Shown here piece by piece: positions 33,900 through 45,931 of a stretch of 64,000 nucleotides of DNA. The DNA is taken from the NCBI GenBank assembly GCA_014904845.1, contig MU119220.1, positions 372,001 through 436,000 on the forward strand, given 5' to 3'. The DNA is from Acephala macrosclerotiorum. Its lineage: Eukaryota > Ascomycota > Leotiomycetes > Helotiales > Mollisiaceae. The notes under the pieces are model-generated. The model worked only from the letters and a program-made list of their open reading frames with translations. It had not been told where the DNA came from and searched no databases. The translations under genes were made by a program, and so were the position numbers. Position 1 is the first letter of the stretch; the number at the start of each line of letters is the position of its first letter.

Positions 33900-35064
33900 G
33901 AGATCCAGACCGATATTTGAGTACGTAGCAAGATCGCTCGGTAGATGTTTTCCGGAAATTTTCTAATTCGATGATGATTGATATCTTGATTCCCTATTCG
34001 ACGTTTCAGCGTTCCGCTGGCGCAATTCGTGGTTCTCATAGAGGAAGGCGTGACTGAAGTGACAACGGTCGTGGTCGCATCGCTTCAAGTCATTCCTCCA
34101 AGGTCCAGCCATTCCCAATCGCCCCAATCCATCGCCACCAGACCATAATTCCCTCAATGAGTCCATCAATCGAATTTCGTATGTCATAAACGCGAGAAAA
34201 GCCGCAGCATCATCTCCCCGAAAAGATCAGCCACAGCAAGCCCAAAGGCCCAAATCCCACGAAGTATAGGTCAATCATGCACGTAAATATGACCGCGAGC
34301 TAGTTGGTGAAAGTTTCTAGCGGTTGATTAACCGTGACTGTGAATATAATGAAGAAAGGAAGAGGTTGAAGCTTCGGATGAAAATTTAGGTCGGTCCACT
34401 AGCGTCTAATATAAGCGAGGCGCTAACGTTTTGGCTTCATCTTGAAATTTTCGTTGCGGATTTTCGTTCATCTTTCATCATCTTCATCGCCATTCCACAA
34501 CCACGTCGAGAACCGCTAAGCACCTCATCGATTCAATATTTGAGTCCCCAATGGTATATGCGCTCGACAATGGAGTGCATTGAGCTCTTCACGTGTCCAC
34601 TGCATCTGCGTACCTCAGGTCTTGAGGACATATCGGTCACGTGCATATTGCCATCTCGACCTCGACAATTTCGTTCTTTCTTGTACTTGAGTAGTACACT
34701 TTCCTTTCCTGTTAGAAACAAACCACATATTGCCTACCTCCTGCGCCTCTTAATGGACTTGAGCGTCACTTATTTAAATATCGTTCGTGGGATAAAGAAC
34801 TAACGGCCTAGACAGCCAGTCCCATCCACCCTGCTGGCGTTGACAAGTGCGCCAGGAGGACTAATCAGGACAAACAAATATCACACACTACTTATTTCGA
34901 TTGAATGAAATTTCTCCAGCATCTAGATGATTTGAATTGAACTTGTGACATTTTATGCCCGCTCATTTTGGTATCTCAAAACCCTGCCCAATTGTCCGAT
35001 CTTATCATGCATATGCTCTGTCATATCATAACATCCATCGCCATCATAGCTCACGAATCAGCGC
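33900..35064. other. gene-free stretch ending the accessory region
   Basis: Several short frames occur on both strands, none recognisable. The right end is the 3' flank of the large regulator gene. Confidence 0.4.
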
Positions 35065-37948
35065 TCAGCTCTCAGGAAAGAACGACCTCAAGAAGTCCGA
35101 AACCAACCTCCCGGTATTGTTGGTCTTAATATCCTTCGGCTTCACCGTATACCCAAACTCAATCGTCGCAACCCGCTTGGAAAGCTTTGTCATTTCATCA
35201 TCTAGTCACCGTCAGTAATAATCCATCATCGAGTCACCCAATATCACAACTCACAAGAATTATGCATTACCCCGTAAACACTCCTCACCATCGCATCCGT
35301 TGTCGAATCCAACCCCGTACTCGCCTTCTCATGCACCGATCTCAGCGGATTGAACCCTCCCTCCCTCGCACCACCATTCTGCTCTTTATGACTCTTATAA
35401 ATATCATGAAACAACCTCTTACACTGCATAAACGGATACTCATCCAATGCAAGGCACACCTGATAACTCTGATCCCTCGTATACTTGCTCTCCGTCCCCT
35501 TCTTCAGCATATCGCAAACAACCATCGTATCTGCCGCTATCTGCAAATCCTCAATACACAAACACAAGATGAGGATGGTGCAGAAAGACGGTCCCCAGGA
35601 ATCCTTTGTTCGAGCGCGCAAGGAGCGTTCAAGGCCTTCGAGAACTTCGATTGTTATATCGCGGTGCAGTTTGTGCATGACGTATTTTATTTGACGGTTG
35701 AGGAGGCGGGATGAGAGGTAGGGTTCGAGCAATGCGTCGTAGTTGCGGATTGAGCGAGAGACTTTTCCGGCTGATTCTTCGGAGAAGGTTATGAGTGTGC
35801 TCATGAAGTAGTGGATGGCGTGTAGCCTGAGGGCGTTTTGGACGAGTGGTAACTGCATCGCTCAGGTCAGCGTGGTTCAACAAGCAAAGGAGACCTTCTC
35901 ACATCTTTCTTCGAGCAATACTTCCTCACAATCTCCAAGATTTCACATGGCAGCTGAGTGTCGTCGCCAGCTGTAGCTTGTGCAGCATATCGCGGATTCG
36001 CAATCATCTCATCAATATGTTCCTTGCACAACTTCTTCATCTCCGATTGCGACATTCCCAAGATACCCACAGGTGCACTGTACCTTTCCACCAATTGAGA
36101 GTCCTGTCCAGGTTGGCTGACAAGACTCGCGTGTCGAAGTAGTTCACGATCCTTGGGTCTGAAGATGTTGACGGACAACGTCAGTGGCTTGAACAGTCCT
36201 CCAGTCGAGACGTCAACGACTAGTACTGTGTTACTGAATCCGCTCGTGTGTTCGGAGATGAGATCCTCAATCTTCTTCTTCTTGAAATGAAGATGAAGAT
36301 ATTCTACCATCATCAGCAATCTTGCACTCCAGCCTTGGGACCGACTTACCAGGAAAGAAAGTCGCCTCATAATCCTTGAACCCCGTCCTACAACACAACT
36401 GATCCGCCACCGGCGAAAACAACTTCGTACACCTCTCACACGTCTTCTCCTCCGAACACGGAACTTTCTGAATCCAACAATTCCAACACGCCTTCATCCT
36501 CCTTATCCTCCTCGCCTTCTCCGCCGTCTCTGGATCTAACTTCCCTTTTCTGATCCCACTCCTCATATCAACTTCCTCTTTTACATTTTCGCTCACGAAT
36601 TGGAGACCCCCTTTAGAGACAACGGTGTGTTCCCATCTACTAGCATCCTTCTCTTTCCCTTTTCCGCTGCCTTTCTTGGAGCGAGAGGACTTGGCAACGG
36701 GGGATTTGCCTGGTTTGGGAGAGTGAGCGGCGCTGGATGCTCGACTTCGGCCTTGACTTTGGCTTGCTTCTGAGTCTTGCTCTCCTGCTGGGCCGGGAGA
36801 TGGGAGGAAAGCTACGTAGCCGGAGTCGTAGACGGGAACTTGGGGGGCGACGGGAGACCATGGGCCATCGGAGGAGACCTTGGCTGGACCTGTGGTTTGG
36901 GCGTAGACGTGTTGGTTTGCAGTTTGGTAGCTGTATTGGTTCGTGTCTGGGTACTGCCCTGCATCTTGGTAGCCGGTCGACTGGGTTTGTTGGTACTGGT
37001 ATGGATTCTCTACCGTTCTGGGTTCTGTTTCTCATCAGCGTCATCCTCGTAACAGCAACAGCAGCAGCAAATAAGGAATAGATGGAGGAAATAGGAGAAC
37101 GTACCATTTGTCCCCAAACTATAAAGCACCAAATTTGGATCATGCGGCATAGCACTCCCCGAATCCTCATCCCCCACCTCCTCAACAACAAGCGTCTCCT
37201 GCCTCTGCATCGCCTCCCTCCCCCACCCCTCAGCACCAGTCCCACCAACCCACTCCCCCTCATCAGGCGTACTATACAACCTCCCATCACCTCCATCACT
37301 TGTCCTATCACTCTTCTCCGAATACGTCCTCCTATGACTAACCATCACGTAGCCCCCAATTCCATTCGCACTCCCACTCACGCTCCCAGCCGAGACATCT
37401 TCCGTGATTACACTTGGCGTTCCTTCCGTTCCTAGTGCGACGAAGCTTAATGTTCCTGTCGTGGCCGAGCCGGGCGAGGAATGTTGATGGATCTTAGAAT
37501 TGGTGGAGGAGAGATCCGAATGCGAAGGCGCCATCAAATAGCCGACATCTCTATCTAAATCATCATTGACGGTCATGGAATTAGAAAGATCATAATCCCC
37601 AGCAGCAGTTTGCATCAAGACATCAATCTCCGTCGTCGTAGTCGTCCGATAAGCCGGCAGTCCACCCGAAACAGGTATCGGGATGGGCAAGGGGAGTGTA
37701 GTCTGAGGCAAAGCCATGAAGCTTGTTGAGACCGGGAATGAGCTCTGATAGTGATTGGAGGAATGAAGTACCGGCGATAGACGAGGCTGTGTTTGTGATG
37801 TAGCGGGAGGGATGGGAAGACGATAAGGTTGCGAGGAGGTAGATTGACACTGGACTTTTCTCCGGCGCTGAGCTGCTGCTGCTGCTGGGCCTTGTATATG
37901 CGAGTGGGAGCGGCCATGGGTCTTTCTACTCGATGTTCTTTCCGCCAT
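35065..37948 (-). CDS. Zn2Cys6-type regulator with central zinc cluster
   Basis: Five exons: 37948-37105, 37024-36350, 36303-35903, 35852-35271 and 35184-35065 (introns 80, 46, 50 and 86 bp), 873 aa. The first 420 residues are disordered, rich in Ser/Thr/Pro/Gln. The zinc-cluster-like motif lies in the middle: C461-x2-C464-x6-C471-x5-C477-x2-C480, then a CC pair near 492, following a basic stretch (KARRIRRMKA). 'FKDYEATFFPE' comes directly after. The C-terminal half is helical ('LPLVQNALRLHAIHYFMSTL', 'IKYVMHKLHRDITIEVLEGLE') and ends with 'GRLVSDFLRSFFPES'. I recall a fungal family with this order whose members are annotated as putative transcription factors; targets are unknown. Nuclear location and DNA binding are inferred. 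Confidence 0.82.
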
Positions 37949-39221
37949 CTTGTACTGTCCTTCACCCTTTACCCTTTTCAGAAACGTCCGAATGCGTCAA
38001 TTGCCGATGTATGAAGGTCTCGCTCTCAAGTGATGCGAGGCAGCCAATTGAAACACTGGAAAGAAGACAGCGGCGCGCCGGAACGAGAACGAGAACGAAA
38101 ATGTCAACGGTGAGAACAAGTAAGACAAGGCTCGCAGGCACACACTTGTGGGCTCCTTTCCAGATGACAAGCAAGTGTACGTGATATATACGCTCTCCTC
38201 CCATTTCCCATCTCTCAAACGACGTTGAATCGGGCACCGGGACCTCGTCACCTGCCGACTCGGTTCCCCATTCGTTACCGATGGCCTCGCCAGGATCTGC
38301 GTATGCTTCCCATTGGTCAAGATCATGAACAGTATGCATTAAGTATGTAGGTGAGAGGCACGGGATAAATGTTATCTTTGCATTTAACTGGCTTACAGCC
38401 ATCAGGCTTTCGAGATAACCTCTTCCGTCACCGACCCCAACCCCAGAGTACAACGCAACAAAGAAACGGACGATACCGAGTAGAACTTAAAGCACCTTCT
38501 TCTCGCCCAAATGCGCGAACTCGAATCTTGAGACCTGATATCCCTGCTTCCTGCATTTCAATCGCGAGCCCGATCATGACGCCCGGCGCAATTGCGTCGT
38601 CCGAATTTCCCACAAATGCTTGCGCAGCCAGCCCAATTTCAGTGCGCCTGAAAGAATCCTGCACCTTGAGGTAAAACAATCAGGAATAACAATCCCTATA
38701 AAATCCAGCTCCTTTCCCATTCGCTTCACGAAAATCCTCTGCGCTCTGCTTCAACCAAGATGAATGTTGTCGTTGGGCCCCAGCCACGTGACACTGCTGA
38801 GCTGGGCGACGACTCTGGCTGGCATGGCACCACTCTCTCCAATGGCCTGCTGTAAAGTGAGCATTGGCCATAGTATCCGGAGTCCAGTGGCGCCTAAGCC
38901 AAGTGGCAATGTTTTCCATTGGCACAGTCGCCCAGGCTGTAGGACAGCGATCCAATAGCCAGGAACGGGGCGAAGTCCATCAAAAACACAAACATCCAGG
39001 CATCTGCAAGGCTGGCAAGTGAGATAAAATGTGAAAAAGCTCAGTATATGACCTTGAAAAGTCTGGCAATTCCTGGGAATAGGGCATATCCAAAAATCCA
39101 AAATAATGTAGCTCAAATGGAAGAGCAAAGCAAGAAACTGTGCATGGTCCAACAGGATGTTGGAATGGATACCCAATGCCGGGATTCATGCAAACGTAAG
39201 TCGTAAATCATAGCGATATGA
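37949..39221. other. intergenic stretch
   Basis: 1.27 kb containing the promoter of the regulator gene (minus strand) and the 3' flank of the next minus-strand gene. No convincing gene. A D-arm-like string at 39110-39130 is discussed under rejected items. Confidence 0.4.
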
Positions 39222-40360
39222 TTAGGCCCTGTAGCGGCTGGCTTGGCTCCGCTCCTGGATCTGTTTCTCTGTTGTAACGTATAGCCTATCCAAGTAGTCC
39301 ATCGCAGGAGCATCTCTCAAAATCTTAGCAACCTGTATGCCGGCGGATATCAGTTGAAGTATATTCCTGTCATCCTTGAGAGGTCGAGATTGGTGTTTCG
39401 CAGCGTGGCGCATCTCCAAGGAGTTTTCCAAAATCGTAATGAACTGTTTGATCTGGCCATTGTACAACACCCGGGCAGGTATTCTTCGTTTTGTAGCTAG
39501 ACGCTTCAAGAGATATACCCACTCAGTCCACTCACGGTCTTGGGGCCGTTCCACCGGTCTCATCTCGCCGTTCGCGAGTGGAATTGGGAATTGGTACTTC
39601 GCCACGAAGTCAAAAGCACACTGTGACAGACGGTCGTTGACCTGTGTGAGGATACTATCCTGCTCGTGAACGACGAGGTTGGTTGGGAGATGTGGTAGAT
39701 CTCTTTCCTGTGCAGCAATGTATTCTGGTGGTGGGCGTTGCAGAAACTGGTGTGGTCCGTCGAACTCATCTCTGTTGGAAGGGCGTCTTTGCGAGTGCTT
39801 TCCTTCGCTCTTGATCTTACTCACTGCCTTACTCGAGGATTCGAGTACATAATCCGTTGGGCTTGGTGATGCAGCATAGTCTTCAAGGTAATTCTCTGGT
39901 GAGACCCTGCCTTGAGGCTCCCAACTTGAGGCTGGACTTGAGTAGGAATTGTAGCCAGGTCCGGCGGCTCCGTAAAGGGCAGAGGATGCTCCCACATTGT
40001 ATCCATTGGAAGAGTACATCGAATTCGAACGAATGGGAGTTCCTGAGGAGGAAGGCGTCGCAATTGGACTGTAAGTTGCAGCCACTGCTGGCGTGTATGT
40101 GGCGCTTGATGTCCGACTTCAGCGTCTTGCTTTGGATAGGTGATGAAGAAAGGCCTTACCTGGATGCTGCATAGTAGGAATTATCATAAGTGGCCTGGGA
40201 GGTTTCCGGATAGACAGTACTTCTTGCTGGTTAGCTCGGTTCCGATACTCCAGTGTCTCATTGTCTGTCCGTACCTTCTCGAGCTACTCATCGTTCCAAT
40301 GGGTACCGGACGGCCGTATCCATAATCTGGCTGCACTTGGAGACTTCTTCTTGAGGCCAT
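39222..40360 (-). CDS. conserved protein of unknown function, 343 aa
   Basis: Three exons: 40360-40275, 40222-40160 and 40104-39222 (introns 52 and 55 bp). The two acceptors (...CAGCAAG and ...CATCAAG) were chosen because they alone keep one continuous Tyr/Ser-rich frame: SSSRRSTVYPETSQATYDNSYYAASSATYTPAVAATYSP, given here as overlapping context only. The first 140 residues are low-complexity (Ser, Tyr, Pro, Ala). The C-terminal 180 residues look folded and helical: 'ILTQVNDRLSQCAFDFVAKYQFPIP', 'DREWTEWVYLLKRLATKRRIPARVLYNGQIKQF', 'LISAGIQVAKILRDAPAMDYLDRLY'. No named domain comes to mind. The clean exon structure argues for a real conserved gene, perhaps nuclear or adaptor-like. Confidence 0.75.
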
Positions 40361-42428
40361 CATATCGTATAATCATAAATCCGCGAAATGAAATTGAGAG
40401 ACAGATGTACAAGAGTACAAAGGAAACAAGCACGCAAATATCCTCTGGCCGTTTAGGTCCTAGTGGCCAAAAATGGTTTCCAAATGTCCTCCGGCACTTG
40501 TATGGATCCTCCAGGGTGGAAAAGCTTGAGATAATATTAAGGCGGTGAGTGGTGGACGGCTGACCAAAATGCAACTTTGGCAGGATAGAGATGGTCCTTT
40601 ATGTTTCCGAGTCTGAAATGTGAAGCCGCTAACTTATAGACTCGGAGCGAGACAGAAAGTGGCCCTTCTGGGACTATAAATGCCAAGGCTAAAGCTATTG
40701 AGGAGCTGCACATTTGACAGCGACGGGGCGATCCAGAGGACAAGAAAGGGCTTTGGCCAGGATCCAGACTTGAATGCGAAGGTAAGAGCCAACATGAGAT
40801 GGTCTGGCATGCGGCAGAGAATCGCCACAGCGCCAAGATGGGCGCGTTTCGAAGTCGGGTCCGAAGAGTTTCCCTGAAACAAATTACTCGGCGTAAGAGA
40901 TCATCGTTGAAAGTATCTTTTCGAGAGCACGATGCTCTGGCTCGCACTTACTCGGCGCCTACTTGAACTTCCAAGGACGTTCCCTCGAGCGTGCCATGCT
41001 GGCCTCAGCAATCGCTGTTCTGGAATGAGAGCGGTGGCTTCTGTCAGGCATCATTGGGTCGACCGTCAGCACACTCCAGTGGACCAGAGAGCAGGTTGGG
41101 GCCCAAAGCAGCGTGGCAGCCACTGGAAGAGCGGAGGTATCTCTTCGAGGAGGCAGCGGACAGTTGGTCCATGGAGAATCCCTCCATCGTGTGTCGTCGT
41201 TGGCGGTGACGGGGCGCGCGCTAGTTGGGCATTGGGCAGAAACGCGTGTGAACTGCAATCCCAATCAAGCAAATACCATTCATGCATTCATGCCCGTCCG
41301 TCAATAGCCGCGTTATTCTCGGGCGACAATGACGAAGGTCCGAAATAATAGAATGATATTGCGATGAGAGATGTGGCAGAAATTGTCCTGGAGATGTGGA
41401 CCAGTGAAGTTCGTTTTTCTTCGTTTATGCATGATGACGCTTCGGGGGGACTCGGCGCGGTAGTGCTGTATTGTACCCGCGCCTTCGTAACTTTCGAACT
41501 GAGTGGGGTGCGCTTCCTCCCACTTTTCTCACTGCTAAAAGGCTTCCGACCTCTTCATCAAGAAACAACGACCTCACCGCTAGCAGTCGCATGGTTCCTT
41601 CGATGCAAGCTTATTTATTGGATTCTGTCATATACCCAACATATTTGACATTTCTTATACACACGCCCAGACATATATGTGCCCTCTATAGAGCTGACGT
41701 GCAGATACCGACCAACAGAACCGTACACCCTGGTGGCTGGGAGGCTGAAGGTACCTCCGTATTGAGGCACTGACCTCTTCCTTCGATCCTCAAGATACGA
41801 TTGGACTTCTCTTCGATCACCCAGCCACTGGTCGATAGCCGCTCGAGCGTCAAAGGCTGAAGATTCTGAAGAGACATGGAGCGGCCGCAGTTTCGTGGAA
41901 AGTATATCCTTTTTGAAGACCACAATGACCTCGTCGATCCATCTATACTTGGTGGAGTCCTCCCCGCATTCCCAGGGGTTTCCTTTTGAAGCTTTGCTTT
42001 GGCCACCGCTTGATATCGCATATCGCACGATCGATCCTGGGGCCAACCTTAAGACCTCGTATCTCGCGGATGCAATTGACCAATATATTCTGCGCCCTGG
42101 ATCAGCGTCGCCCGATCTTCGTTTGTGTTCGCTGTCTCCCGAAGATCAGCTCAAATTGACGGGATACACTTGACGTGAAAGTTACAGGTCGGTTTGAGTG
42201 TGCATAAAATTATGAATATCGAGGGCAGATGCATGTCATGTGCAGGAGATGCCCCACTCTTTTAATGTTATCAGTAGCCCAAAATGGACTAGGATGATCT
42301 CTTTGCTCAGAGCACGCAGACGTCCTGCACTCTTTCACCGAGTATTAACCAGTATCCTTTTGGATGCTTCCACCTACCCCCCTATTCCATGTCATGAGCA
42401 TCACGTGTAGCTGAAGAGCGTCTGGACG
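40361..42428. other. intergenic region with one doubtful small frame
   Basis: Two kilobases between divergent genes. A minus-strand frame at 41615-42046 (143 codons; 'RWIDEVIVVFKKDILSTKLRPLHV', 'ARAAIDQWLGDRREVQSYLEDRRKR') is the best candidate for a small gene, but it has no known domain. Other frames overlap one another on both strands and look random. Confidence 0.35.
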
Positions 42429-45400
42429 ATGAGCAGTAGCAGCAGCAGCAGAAATGGCACATTTATGGGTCCCAAGCCCACGAAAGCATGTGGTGAGTGA
42501 CACGTGAGAGAGCGCAATGAAGATGCTGATTCATGTAGTCAATTGTCGACGCCAGAAGGTGCAATGAGTAGTGGCCTTGTTGATTTCTATGGATCCTGAC
42601 TTCCTCAGATGAAATGCGAGGTTGACCCAGATCGATCATCTTCCTGCAAACGTTGCCGGGTATCACAAATACCTTGCATCTTCAAACCTCGGGCGAATGT
42701 AGGAATTGACGAATAGGTGCATCTCCTGCTTCTCCGCTGACCCTAGCAGGCTGCTGCTGTGATTCATGAGCTTCCTCCACCACCTCTTATTGCAGAAAGC
42801 GCAAGCAATACGGCCCAACCGAAGCTTGATCCTCAGACAATCCTCTCTCGGATTGATACTATAGAAGCGCTACTCGGCATTGTCTCTTCTCCTCGACCCG
42901 TCTTGGACGATGATGTATGTCTACGCCCAACGGATACTGACTCGGCATTTCATGGCGTATATGTGGCAGCAATGCATCTGAAAATGACCACCCGACCACC
43001 CCAAACCCCGAAGATTTGGTCCCGCGCCGTGATCAAACAGCTATGGCTTTCGTAAGCAGCCTTCTGCCCCCTTTTTGCGCCCTTTCTAAGGCTTAGCAGC
43101 TTTCACAAGAACATGCCAGGTCTCCACTTCCTGTCCAAAAAGAAGACATCATCTACGCCTACTCCACTACTACTTGCTGCGATTCTCTACGTCTCAGCTC
43201 TTCACCATCCGTCGCCTGAGTTTGCAGGCTTGTCTCCTGGCTATTTTGTTGCAACTTGCAGCGCTATATCGGAACTTGCAGTGCCAATTCAAGCTGCCTC
43301 ACGAGCATCTCAAGACAGACCAAGCAAAGAAAGCTCAAAGTTGAACGAAGAACAAAGAGGCTTTCAAAATGTCCTTGGACTCATTCTCGCTGGCCTCATT
43401 TCTGAAGCTTTCATCGAGACTGCGGGACTTTGGATAACCATGGGTTACAGGCTAACACTAGATCATTGCCCAGTCCACATTGACGAACGATCTCATGAGT
43501 GGAGAGGCTTATTTTCAGGGCTGCAAGTAAGTGGCACTAAACAAGGCAGCACTGGCTAGCAAATCTGATAGAGGCAGATCATAGACCTTGAACACGCTTC
43601 ATTGCACATGTCGTGTCCAATAGTTCCAAAAGAAGCGCCTTTGCCTTCACTGCGGCAGCTCCAGACAGCTGCGAAAGATCCATTCTATAGCCTGACGCAG
43701 ATGATGCACACTGGGCTCAGCCATTTCACTGGAAGAGGCCTGCCAACGATATGGTCCTTCATATCCTCGAATCAGGTTGACAACACGCCTAGGGCACCTG
43801 CCGTCTTCACAGAGTCGGATAGCAAAGTAATTCGAGAATGGGCAAGAAAACTCGATGAGTGGCTCGTACAATGGAATAGTAAGTCGTATCATCTGTCGTG
43901 ATTTCTTACAACGCGTCAAAATTTCCCAGCCTTGCGGTTTACATCCGTCGAAATATCCCAGAGCCGCCAGTTGCGGCTCTCTCTCATGCACCAATCAAGC
44001 TCACGGGCCTGTTTTTGACCTTATATTTAAATAACAAAACATTTTCTATCAACTGGAGGAGGAAGCGGGGCTTCGGCCCAACTTCTGATGAAGGTTGATA
44101 AAGGATGTAGTAGCTTAACCTGACAAGCTCATTGTCAAGAGATGTATCCATAATGCAACTTGGCACTCCGGCTCTTCGAATGATGATGCAATACGAATTG
44201 CAGGCAGTTTGCGAGCCTTTTTGCGAACCTTTTTGCTTTTCTAATTTTTGGATTTGGATTGAGACTGTCAATTCTTTCTGAACTTATTTTTCAATCTTTC
44301 GCCGCAGATTTCTTCGCCGGCCATCTTCGATCTTCAAGCGAATTGATAGCATGCGAGGCTATTAATTTACTCTGCCAATGTTGATGCCCACGCACTCTTT
44401 TCGACAATAACTTATTACTATTTTTCACCTTTGAAATGCAATCTTGAAATCAATCGCCTGCATGATTTGGTAACTAACAGATCCCTCAGAGCCTAATGAC
44501 CCAGAACACGACTCCTTAATGATCTTCCGACAATACAGCCTGCACCGCCTCTTCGTCCTATCAATCTACCATCCAGCACGTGGGTTTGACTTGTTTGCTA
44601 ACAATGTAGCTTCTATGGAGAGGCATGAGCTTCTGATCTCTGCTCGAGCTACACTGAAGTTACAGAATGAAGATAAAGGGATATGGTCAAATTGGGACCT
44701 GGTGGTAAGTCTCTTTAATTACTCGGGACAGGAGTAGGTCAAAGCTAATAAGACCCCAGATGATAACATGGGCAGCCCTCCTCGTTCTCCAAGGCATCGA
44801 AGGAGGGGTGGGAGAACCAGATGGTAAGCAGCATCATATCCTTCTCCGCTCCCCTCCCTCTTCCCCACTCCATTTCCCACACCATCACCCCTCCATATTT
44901 CCACCTTCCGACCAAATCAAGCTAACTAACCCACCCAAGACTTCATCCTAATTCAAGCTCACCTAAACATGCTCCAAACAACCCACCAACCCGAACCCTC
45001 CCTCCGCCATACCCTCGCCTCCCGCCTCGAATCCTCGCTCCAAAACATGCACACTCCTCGCCCTGCACCGGAACCAGACCCTATGCTCCTCTCCAACTCC
45101 AGTCAGAATCCAAACTCGAGCTACGACGACGGATGGGCTATTTTTGATAGTAACAGTATTGCTTTGGCCGCTTCGCAATTCAATATGGGTAGTGTGAGTG
45201 GGAATGGAGGCGGCATGTCGGTCAATGGCGGAGGAGGTAGTGTGTCAGCGAGTGGGACTGGAAGTGGTGGTATTGGGGTTTATGGGGGGAATGAGATGGA
45301 GGATGGAGGAGCGGGAGGGATACAGACGGGACAGCAGCAGCAGTTTGGGGACATTGATGGGCAGTGGTTGAGCAATGAGCAGTATGCTGATGCGTGGCAG

Positions 45401-45475
45401 AGTACCATGTTCAGGATATTTGGGAATGGGAATCAGGATATGGGTATGTCAATGGGTGGGAATGGCATGGTTTGA
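42429..45475 (+). CDS. Zn2Cys6 transcription factor with microexon
   Basis: Nine exons: 42429-42492, 42539-42558, 42609-42698, 42750-43051, 43100-43526, 43578-43878, 44490-44704, 44760-44823 and 44940-45475, giving 672 aa; all phases agree. The N-terminal zinc cluster is complete: C21-x2-C24-x6-C31-x9-C41-x2-C44-x6-C51. Its first loop (VNCRRQK) is encoded by a 20-nt exon flanked by introns of 46 and 50 bp. The middle is the fungal-specific regulator domain ('LLLAAILYVSALHHPSPEFAG', 'GLWITMGYRLTLDHCPVHID', 'DSLMIFRQYSLHRLFVLSIYHPA'). The C-terminus is Gly/Ser/Gln-rich, an activation-type tail. One intron is 611 bp where the rest are about 45-116 bp. Targets unknown. A second ATG at 42465 could also serve as start. 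Confidence 0.9.
43879..44489 (+). other. unusually long intron (611 bp) in the zinc-cluster gene
   Basis: Donor GTAAGT after ...WLVQWN and acceptor CCCTCAG before ...KPNDPEHDS. The junction restores a continuous regulator sequence in phase 1. The intron is many times longer than the others in this gene and contains a short direct repeat near 44208-44240 (TTTGCGAGCC / TTTGCGAACC). An inserted sequence is possible, but I found no clear terminal repeats. Confidence 0.6.
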
Positions 45476-45931
45476 AATTTAGGTAATGGCGGACTTTTGT
45501 GATCCAACTGTGGTATTGGAGTTGGGTGGATCCTGGCTGCTTGGTTGTATAGTATATCAGGTCAATGGCAGTTATGGATTGAATATGTGGTGTTCATTCA
45601 CGCAACGCTGCAATGGTCTCTCTCTCGGCGTTCTGTATCTCCCTTCTCTCTACCAAGCACAACCATGACTCCTTCAGTGTCTTCGCCATGGCCTCGCCTC
45701 GCCTCGCTTCAACAGAAGTCGAGTCTCGGACTCAAGGGAAGGAATCCAGCAAGTCGTTCAGATATTCCACCATCTCCACACCACTCCTCAACACCTCGTT
45801 GGTTTTCCCAAAGCACCCTGTATCATCATACAGAATCATCTGCTGCTCAATAAAACTCCTATCTTGGATGTTCTATATTCATTAACTCTCGGTTTCCAAC
45901 AAAACAACGATCCGTAAAGGCCTATGAAAAA

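Noticed and set aside
36640..37311. Arg-rich open frame of 223 codons on the minus strand
   Set aside because: It overlaps the regulator's exons 1 and 2 and the intron between them in another frame; its composition is a by-product of Gln/Ser codons.
39105..39175. String TAGCTCAAATGGAAGAGC resembling a tRNA D-arm
   Set aside because: No anticodon stem-loop, no T-arm GGTTCRA motif and no acceptor stem pairing can be found around it.
44969..45475. Stand-alone Gly-rich protein
   Set aside because: It is the last exon of the Zn2Cys6 gene, joined in phase to DFILIQAHLN.
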